This document shows, piece by piece, positions 7,484-12,163 of a stretch of 12,163 bases of DNA. The first letter of the stretch is position 1, and each line of letters begins with the position of its first letter. The stretch comes from CAYRIY01 sp964424335 (GTDB lineage: Bacteria; Bacillota; Limnochordia; DTU080; RSA5): contig CAYRIY010000104.1 in assembly GCA_964424335.1 (NCBI GenBank), forward strand, positions 1 through 12,163. Reading direction: 5' to 3'. The notes below the pieces were generated by a model. The model was not told the DNA's origin. It did no database searches and saw only the letters and a program-made list of their open reading frames with translations. The position numbers were made by a program, and so were the translations under genes.

Positions 7484-9436
7484 ATGAGAGGACTCGTGTT
7501 TAAATCTTCGGCCCCCGCCGGTATCCACCTGGGCAACTTCGCCCCGGACGCAAGTTCGTTCACCTTTGTACAGGTCACAGATATCCACATGGCGCCCGGC
7601 AGGCGCACAGAGCTTTCACACTTGCGCGAAGACCTGGCGCAAATCGCCTCGAGCGCCGAGTTTGATTTTGTCGTGGCGACCGGCGACCTGACCGACACAA
7701 CCAGCGGCGTCGAGCTGGCGGAGTGTGTGAAAGGCTTATCCGAAGTCGAAAAGCCGGTCTTCCCGCTTCCGGGCAACCACGACACCTACGATCGGGAGGT
7801 TGGAACAGAGTACATCGACGCCTTTGGGCCCCGCTGGTACTCGTTCGATTGGGGGCCTGTTCATTTTATCGTGTACGACTCGATCCGGGAGAATGACACT
7901 GCTCCCCAACGTGAATGGCTGGTCCGCCACTTGGAAGAGCAACCTTCCGACCGTCCCATCGTCTTTCTCACGCACTTCCAGTTGAATCAGTCATTCTACG
8001 ATCTGTTCAAGGGTCACAACGTCGTGGCCAGCGTCTCCGGCCACTGGCATACGAGTAGAGTTTGGTTTGACGGCCGCATCACGCACTTCAACGGTCCGTC
8101 TCTCTCGTTTGGCGGGATCGACTACAGCCCACGAGCGTTTCGGGTGTTTCGTTGGGAAAGCGGCAAACTCGGTTGCCGCACGCACGCCCTCGGTGCGAAC
8201 GCCAAAGGCGCGCTGGCAGGAGCGGCCTTCCGCCCGGCGGGTGCGCCCGGCATCATCTCCTCCAATGGGCGTCTTGCCGATGCGGATGGGAACTGGCCGC
8301 AGCTTGGCGGAAGTCCTCAGCGAACTCCCAAGATCAGCGCAGTAGATCAAGGGGCATACAAGAAGATCACCGGCCTCCAAGCAGTCTGGAGCGCTCAACT
8401 TCCGGGGGTCGTCAACCTCGCGTCCCCCGTTACCGCAGACGGCCGATTATTTATCGGCACGATGTTTGAAGACGCGCCCGGAATGGGCGGTGTCACATGC
8501 CTCGACGCCGCGACCGGGGAGCAAATTTGGACCCGTAGCGTTGGCGATTCGGTCAAGAACTCCCTTGCGATCGCGAATGGCCTTGTGATCGGTGTGACCG
8601 TGTCGGGTCGTGTCTTTGCCCTCGATGCGGCGAGCGGCGACGAGGTCTGGCATCGCCAACTCGGCGACCCGTCGATGCGCTGGATTTTTCATTCCCCGCT
8701 TGTCGCGGACGACCGGGTGTATGTCGGTTCTCCCAACCACTTCGCCGCCTACGACGCCGCGACCGGCAAGGTGCGATGGACCCGCGAAGACCTTGGCGCA
8801 AGCGACTGGATCAGCTCCTATTCATCGCCGACCCTGGCCGACGGCGTGCTTATCGCAGGATTCTTGTGGCAGCGTTCGGGCCTTGTGGGGTTGGATCCTG
8901 ACACTGGCAAGACATTATGGCTTCAAGAAGGAAAGCCGGCGGACTCGGCGGTATCGACGCCCATCGCCTCCGGAGCCTACGCTTGGGTGATACGCCACAA
9001 AGGCGCTTTCCAGTGCCTCCGGGCGCGAAGCGGAGAGCTCGTCTGGGAGTATCAGACGGGAGCAGGCTGGTCCCCCGCGGCCGCCGTCCTCGACGAACGC
9101 AAACTCTATGTCGCCGACGGACGAGGGGGGCTCCACGCGCTCGACCGAAACAGCGGAGAGCTCGTCTGGCAGTGGCAGTCACCGCAGCAATTGCTCGATA
9201 TGGGCCCCTATAGCCGAGGCCGTTCGGCGCTACTTGCAGCCCCGCTCATACGTGGAGAGCAGGTGCTCGTCGCCTCCTTGGACGGGAAGATTCACATCAT
9301 CGATCGCGACACCGGGAACGCGGCCGGGGCGTGGGATGCCGGGTTTCCCCTTGCTTCGGGACCCGTGCCTTACGGCGAAGCCGTCCTGCAGACCGACACA
9401 GGTGGCCGCCTGCACGCACTCGTCCCCGACGCCTAA
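7484..9436 (+). CDS. Metallophosphoesterase fused to a PQQ-like beta-propeller
   Basis: A 650-residue two-domain protein. Residues about 26-225 are a calcineurin-like phosphoesterase with a complete di-metal site: DIH (Asp33, His35), GDLTD (Asp68), GNHD (Asn98, His99), THF (His164) and GHWH (His187, His189). The pattern resembles the class III cyclic-nucleotide phosphodiesterase/CpdA group, although the substrate is not fixed by it. After DGNWPQLGGSPQRT near 268-281 comes a PQQ-like propeller with seven turn motifs of the D-x-x-[ST]-G-x-x-x-W type, at about 340, 380, 423, 471, 513, 554 and 606 (the last lacks the Trp). No signal peptide or membrane segment is seen, so it appears cytoplasmic, which is unusual for this propeller type. 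The ATG at 7484 has AAGGAAGG 8 nt upstream. Its last 4 bp overlap the end of the convergent GH130 gene. Confidence 0.93.
   Translation: MRGLVFKSSAPAGIHLGNFAPDASSFTFVQVTDIHMAPGRRTELSHLREDLAQIASSAEFDFVVATGDLTDTTSGVELAECVKGLSEVEKPVFPLPGNHDTYDREVGTEYIDAFGPRWYSFDWGPVHFIVYDSIRENDTAPQREWLVRHLEEQPSDRPIVFLTHFQLNQSFYDLFKGHNVVASVSGHWHTSRVWFDGRITHFNGPSLSFGGIDYSPRAFRVFRWESGKLGCRTHALGANAKGALAGAAFRPAGAPGIISSNGRLADADGNWPQLGGSPQRTPKISAVDQGAYKKITGLQAVWSAQLPGVVNLASPVTADGRLFIGTMFEDAPGMGGVTCLDAATGEQIWTRSVGDSVKNSLAIANGLVIGVTVSGRVFALDAASGDEVWHRQLGDPSMRWIFHSPLVADDRVYVGSPNHFAAYDAATGKVRWTREDLGASDWISSYSSPTLADGVLIAGFLWQRSGLVGLDPDTGKTLWLQEGKPADSAVSTPIASGAYAWVIRHKGAFQCLRARSGELVWEYQTGAGWSPAAAVLDERKLYVADGRGGLHALDRNSGELVWQWQSPQQLLDMGPYSRGRSALLAAPLIRGEQVLVASLDGKIHIIDRDTGNAAGAWDAGFPLASGPVPYGEAVLQTDTGGRLHALVPDA
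9029..9169 (+). repeat. In-frame 18-bp direct repeat marking propeller blades
   Basis: The 18-mer AGCGGAGAGCTCGTCTGG occurs at 9029-9046 and again at 9152-9169, 123 bp (41 codons) apart and in the same frame, each encoding the SGELVW turn of a blade. The exact nucleotide identity suggests a recent blade duplication or conversion inside the phosphoesterase-propeller gene. Confidence 0.7.
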
Positions 9437-10305
9437 TGCTTCACCCGACACGTCGCAAGGCCTACGCACTTGTCGGCTCCACCGTAGTACAAGTGCCAGG
9501 TGTCGTCCTTCTTTACGAGGCCCTGGGCAAAGACGACTTGGTTCACTTTCCCCCACTTTTCCCATGCGAGCTCCGGGCTCATGCACGGCTCTTCCAGTCG
9601 ATCGATCACCTTCGTGGGATCTTGCAGGGAAAAGAGCACTTGCCCGACGTTGTAATGTGTACCGTTGGAACTGTTGTAGATGAGCAGGATACCGTCTTGT
9701 GTGATCACCGGCGGAGGCCCCGGCTCGACCAGCACGGAGTCGAAGCAATCCGGGCGCGGCGTGAGCACGGGCTTGGGCAGCACGTCCCAATGCAGGAGGT
9801 CCTCCGATGTCGCCATCCAGATGTTGGTGTCGCCAAAATACATGATGTACCGTCCGGAGACAGGCTCGGCGAGCATCGCGCCGGCCTTGACGTCGGGAAT
9901 GATCGTTCCCCGCTTGGTCCAGTGCACGAGGTCGTGCGACTCGGCGAGCGATAGGTTGATCCGCCTGCCGTCCCACGCGGTGTACGTCATGTAGAACGTC
10001 TCGTTGATCTTGACCACTCTCGGGTCCTCGCAGCCCCGCTCCTCTCCCGGACGATCGTTGTCGATGATCGGATTGGACTCATACTTTTGAAAGCGAACGC
10101 CGTCCTCACTCACGGCAAGACCAAGTCGCGAAACATACCTGTCGTGGGTATCCTCCGCCCGGTAGATCATGTAGAACCTGTCGTTCTCATAAACGACGGC
10201 CGGATTGTACACCGCGGCCCTTTCAAAATCTACGTAAGGATCGGGGGCGAGGATCGGCTCCGAGCCGTGCCGCATAAGCGGGAGTAGCCAACGAGACATG
10301 TGCAT
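9433..10305 (-). CDS. GH130-family glycoside phosphorylase/hydrolase (beta-mannoside type)
   Basis: A 290-residue five-bladed-propeller glycosidase of the GH130 type. The family pattern is visible: YNPAVVYENDRFYMIYRAED at about 33-52, RLGLAVSEDGVRF at 60-72, GCEDPRVVKINETFYMTYTAW with the probable catalytic acid Asp94, and LSLAESHDLVHWTKRG at 118-133. EPGPPP, YNVGQVLFSLQDP and a final WHLYYGGADKCVGLATC follow. GH130 enzymes phosphorolyse or hydrolyse beta-1,4- or beta-1,2-mannosides. The basic residue in WTKRG (Lys131) may be one of the phosphate-binding positions, favouring a phosphorylase, but I cannot align it. No signal peptide, so it acts in the cytoplasm on imported sugar. The ATG at 10305 has GGAAGGAG 5 nt upstream. 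It follows the solute-binding protein by 58 bp containing a stem-loop, and its TAG overlaps the convergent phosphoesterase stop by 4 bp. Confidence 0.9.
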   Translation of the reverse strand: MHMSRWLLPLMRHGSEPILAPDPYVDFERAAVYNPAVVYENDRFYMIYRAEDTHDRYVSRLGLAVSEDGVRFQKYESNPIIDNDRPGEERGCEDPRVVKINETFYMTYTAWDGRRINLSLAESHDLVHWTKRGTIIPDVKAGAMLAEPVSGRYIMYFGDTNIWMATSEDLLHWDVLPKPVLTPRPDCFDSVLVEPGPPPVITQDGILLIYNSSNGTHYNVGQVLFSLQDPTKVIDRLEEPCMSPELAWEKWGKVNQVVFAQGLVKKDDTWHLYYGGADKCVGLATCRVKH

Positions 10306-10331
10306 GAATGCTCCTTCCAGCAGGTGGGCGG

Positions 10332-10355
10332 GGCGCCGGAATCATTTCCGGCGCC
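10332..10355. repeat. Strong stem-loop between the binding-protein and GH130 genes
   Basis: GGCGCCGGAA (10332-10341) and its exact complement TTCCGGCGCC (10346-10355) enclose a 4-nt loop. On the transcribed minus strand no U-run follows, so it is not a standard rho-independent terminator. It begins 8 bp after the binding-protein stop and ends shortly before the GH130 ribosome-binding site. Such hairpins commonly protect the 3' end of an abundant binding-protein mRNA or lower downstream expression; that role is inferred. Confidence 0.75.
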
Positions 10356-10363
10356 TACGTGCC

Positions 10364-11635
10364 TTAATCTTCGACCATGAGCGCGTTGGCCGTCCGAGTC
10401 CACTCGATCATGCCTTGACGCACGGGAAGTTCGTTTTGATATAGCATCCGATCGACGTAAGGCCAGCGAAGTTCCATCACCGCCTGCTGATTGACGAAGA
10501 GCGGGGCCGGCCTTGCGTACGCCGTCTGGTCGATGAAGATCTTCATGTCAAGTCCCCGCCGAGCGCCTTCGGTTTCGGTCGCATACTCAAGTCCAAGCGA
10601 AAGCCGCGCCGGTTGCAGGTTTGCCCTCTGCATTTGGATGCGCTGGGCCTCGGGACTGACCAAAAAGAGAAGGAACTTCACCGCTGCGTCAGGGGCGCTC
10701 GTTCCCTTGTACACCATGTAACCGTCGGAGGTGTGGACCGCAGATCGGATTCCGGTCGGACCCATGGGTCTTGGGGCGACGTTCCAGTCACATGTGCACC
10801 GCTCGAGGGTTGCGGAAACGTCCCAAGAGCCCGTGTGCCAAACCGCAAGCTCCTGCCCGCCCCAAAACATGTCGTGCGGCCAGCGTCCGATGACCGGATA
10901 CGGCGCGGCGACCCTTGCCTCCCAGATCAAGCTGTGCAGGTACTCAAAAGCCGCCACGGCCGGTTCCTCATCGAAATACAGCCGGTTGCCGACGAAGGTG
11001 TCTTCGTCGATCACGCGGCCGCCATTTTCCCAGACCCATTGGACCAGCCGGTCCCAGTCGGGGTGCACGTCGTAGCCCCACTGCGTCACCGTTTCGCCGG
11101 TGCGCTTCGTCAGCTTGCGCGCGGCCTCCGTCATCGTATCCCACGACCACGTGTCGTCAGGGAAGGGGACGCCTGCCTCGTCAAACATGTTCTTGTTGTA
11201 AAAGATGCCGGACACGCCGGTGTAATGCGGCAGCGCCATCTGCTTCCCGTCGATCTGGTAAAGCGCAAGGTGGCTGGGGACAAAGTCATTGATCAGGTCG
11301 GCCGACAGGTACCGATCGAGTGGAAGGGCCTGCCCAAGCTCGAGCCAGGAACGGAAGAACGACTCCCAGCCTGCGATCACATCGGGGGCCGTCCCTGCTG
11401 CAAACGCTACCGGCACCTTTTCAATCCAGTCCGACGTGGCGGCTTCGTATTCGACGACAATCTCGTTTTGACTGGCGTTAAACGCTTCGACTAGGATTTC
11501 GTACAGGTTTTGACCATCCGTGGTGTTGCGGGCGGGAGCAAGAAAGCGAATCGACGTCGCCGCAGCGGTCGCCTGCGTACACAGTACACACATCGCAACA
11601 AACGCCAACATTGCCATTTTCAGTCGACTTTGCAT
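10364..11635 (-). CDS. Sugar ABC transporter substrate-binding protein
   Basis: A 423-residue extracellular solute-binding protein of family 1 (MalE/UgpB-like), which captures an oligosaccharide and hands it to a membrane ABC permease. The N-terminus MQSRLKMAMLAFVAMCVLCTQATA is a Sec signal with probable cleavage near residue 24-26. It has no lipobox before Cys16 or Cys19, so the protein is likely periplasmic and soluble. Family features follow: IRFLAPARN strand, LVEAFNASQNEIVVEYE, APDVIAGWESFF, the GVSGIFYNKNMFDEAGVPFP block, WDTMTEAARKLT, and the TSDGYMVYKGTSAPDAAVKFLLFL helix. Many exposed tryptophans would suit sugar stacking. The ATG at 11635 has GGAGGGAG 7 nt upstream. It lies between a LacI-type regulator and a GH130 enzyme, so a beta-mannoside-type ligand is inferred. 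No permease gene follows, which is atypical. Confidence 0.94.
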   Translation of the reverse strand: MQSRLKMAMLAFVAMCVLCTQATAAATSIRFLAPARNTTDGQNLYEILVEAFNASQNEIVVEYEAATSDWIEKVPVAFAAGTAPDVIAGWESFFRSWLELGQALPLDRYLSADLINDFVPSHLALYQIDGKQMALPHYTGVSGIFYNKNMFDEAGVPFPDDTWSWDTMTEAARKLTKRTGETVTQWGYDVHPDWDRLVQWVWENGGRVIDEDTFVGNRLYFDEEPAVAAFEYLHSLIWEARVAAPYPVIGRWPHDMFWGGQELAVWHTGSWDVSATLERCTCDWNVAPRPMGPTGIRSAVHTSDGYMVYKGTSAPDAAVKFLLFLVSPEAQRIQMQRANLQPARLSLGLEYATETEGARRGLDMKIFIDQTAYARPAPLFVNQQAVMELRWPYVDRMLYQNELPVRQGMIEWTRTANALMVED

Positions 11636-11720
11636 GTTTTATCTCCCTCCTGTTGATTAAAGAAAGCCGCGCAACTGCATAAACCGTACCGATTGCCCTC
11701 TATCGAATTGCACGTCCGGA

Positions 11721-11741
11721 TTACATGTCGACGCCTCCTTT
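11721..11741 (-). promoter_or_regulatory. Consensus ribosome-binding site followed by ATG-TAA (start-stop element)
   Basis: On the minus strand AAAGGAGG (11741-11734) is followed after exactly 7 nt by ATG (11726-11724) and directly by TAA (11723-11721). This would initiate translation well but encode only the first amino acid. It lies 85 bp upstream of the binding-protein start, between that gene and the LacI-type operator. It could be a leader at which a ribosome pauses or a relic of an older gene start. The sequence is certain; the role is inferred. Confidence 0.45.
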
Positions 11742-11755
11742 CACCTTAGCAACAG

Positions 11756-11773
11756 TTCTAAATCGGTTTAGAA
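11756..11773. promoter_or_regulatory. LacI-family operator
   Basis: TTCTAAATCGGTTTAGAA is an 18-bp palindrome with the central CG and AT-rich arms typical of LacI-family operators; only the pair flanking the centre (T/G) is mismatched. It lies 33 bp after the regulator's stop and about 120 bp before the binding-protein start. It is the natural site for the adjacent LacI-type regulator to control the binding-protein/GH130 genes. A single half-site-like TAAACCG at about 11680-11686 is closer to the gene but is not palindromic. No convincing -35/-10 pair was found. Confidence 0.65.
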
Positions 11774-11806
11774 GCCGCAAAGACACATGCCGACCGACGC
11801 CGTCAC

Positions 11807-12163
11807 TTAAATCAGATCGCTCTCCCAGAGCCCCTTGATTAGCTCCTCTTTGGAAGGCATGGGGCCACCCGTCGATTCCCGTTTGACTAGGCGCGGCCTC
11901 AGGCGAATGTCCACGGGCTCGCGGGGCGCCTCGCCGGCCATGCGCGCTGCAAGGAGCTCAAAGGCTGTCCGCCCGATCTCGCCAAGCGGTTGTGCGACCG
12001 TCGTGAGCGAAGGCGAGTAAAATGCTCCAAAGGTGTCGTCAAAGCCTACGACGGCGACGTCGTCCGGAATTTTGCGCCCCAGGCTCTCAAGGGCTCGGTA
12101 CACGCCGGCGGCGCTCCAATCCGACGTCACGTAGACGCAGTCAAACTCGATCCCTTCGCGGTG
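11807..12163 (-). CDS. LacI-family transcriptional regulator, C-terminal part (5' truncated)
   Basis: The frame is open to the window edge, so the DNA-binding N-terminus lies outside; 118 residues are visible. The remaining part is the sugar-sensing periplasmic-binding-like domain of LacI/GalR repressors. The tell-tale run is DCVYVTSDWSAAGVYRALESLG, then IPDDVAVVGFDDT, then SPSLTTVAQPLGEIGRTAFELL and RLRPRLVKRESTGG, which closes the dimerisation half. A GTG at 12130 is in frame but lies inside the domain, so it is not a start. A tail of about 18 residues follows the domain. The gene precedes the binding protein on the same strand with a LacI-type operator between them, so it probably represses or activates the mannoside locus and senses its sugar. 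The effector cannot be read from the fragment. Confidence 0.93.
   Translation of the reverse strand, partial: HREGIEFDCVYVTSDWSAAGVYRALESLGRKIPDDVAVVGFDDTFGAFYSPSLTTVAQPLGEIGRTAFELLAARMAGEAPREPVDIRLRPRLVKRESTGGPMPSKEELIKGLWESDLI

Noticed and set aside
9230..9976. Minus-strand frame of about 248 codons across the end of the GH130 gene and the phosphoesterase
   Set aside because: It overlaps two well-supported genes in other frames and is arginine-rich without domain likeness.
10332..10355. Stem-loop as a rho-independent terminator of the binding-protein transcript
   Set aside because: No U-run follows the stem on the minus strand and a co-directional gene with a good RBS starts shortly after, so I list it as a hairpin of other role.
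10613..11494. Long open frame of about 290 codons on the plus strand, antisense to the binding-protein gene
   Set aside because: The minus-strand protein is an unmistakable solute-binding protein with signal peptide and RBS. The antisense frame gives arginine/histidine-rich, low-complexity sequence with no family likeness, as expected from GC-rich codon bias.
11670..11726. Short GTG-initiated leader peptide of 18 codons upstream of the binding-protein gene
   Set aside because: The GTG at about 11713 is 20 nt from the nearest Shine-Dalgarno, and the peptide has no attenuator-like run of one amino acid.

Overview
The window comes from a bacterial chromosome that is fairly GC-rich and densely coded, with good AGGAGG-type Shine-Dalgarno sites. 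Eleven of the twelve genes look like housekeeping or accessory metabolism, and one is a transcription regulator. I see no rRNA, tRNA, transposase, phage gene or CRISPR array. The phylum cannot be fixed from this sequence. The sugar-binding protein has an ordinary Sec signal and no lipobox, which fits a cell with a periplasm better than a classical Gram-positive, but a separate small protein does carry a lipobox.

Layout. (1) 1-902, plus strand: the C-terminal part of a polytopic membrane protein (DUF4153-like), cut by the window edge. (2) 913-3262, minus strand: a RibD-C/dihydrofolate-reductase-like oxidoreductase followed at once by a homodimeric-type ABC exporter, probably one transcript. 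(3) 3486-3725, plus strand: a very small YKOF/thiamine-binding-type protein. (4) 3729-7317, minus strand: a run of five genes, in transcription order a DUF1905 protein, a small lipoprotein, a squalene-cyclase-like alpha-alpha toroid protein, a class I methyltransferase and a nitroreductase. (5) 7484-9436, plus strand: a fusion of a calcineurin-type metallophosphoesterase with a PQQ-like beta-propeller. (6) 9433-12163, minus strand: a carbohydrate locus, in transcription order a LacI-family regulator (cut by the window edge), a sugar ABC solute-binding protein and a GH130-family glycoside phosphorylase/hydrolase.

The clearest functional story is the right-hand locus. A LacI-type operator (11756-11773) lies between the regulator and the binding-protein gene. 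The regulator probably controls uptake of an oligosaccharide, likely a beta-mannoside, which the cytoplasmic GH130 enzyme would then cleave. The ABC permease genes expected beside the binding protein are absent here, and a strong 10-bp stem-loop sits between the binding protein and the GH130 gene. The leader of the binding-protein gene also contains a consensus ribosome-binding site followed directly by ATG-TAA, a start codon with an adjacent stop. This is the oddest small signal in the window.

All three convergent gene junctions are extremely tight (10 bp, 3 bp, and a 4-bp overlap), with no recognisable terminator between the partners. No wholly new system is evident. The items most worth following are the start-stop element, the permease-less mannoside locus, the phosphoesterase-propeller fusion without a signal peptide, and the cyclase-like/methyltransferase/nitroreductase cluster.
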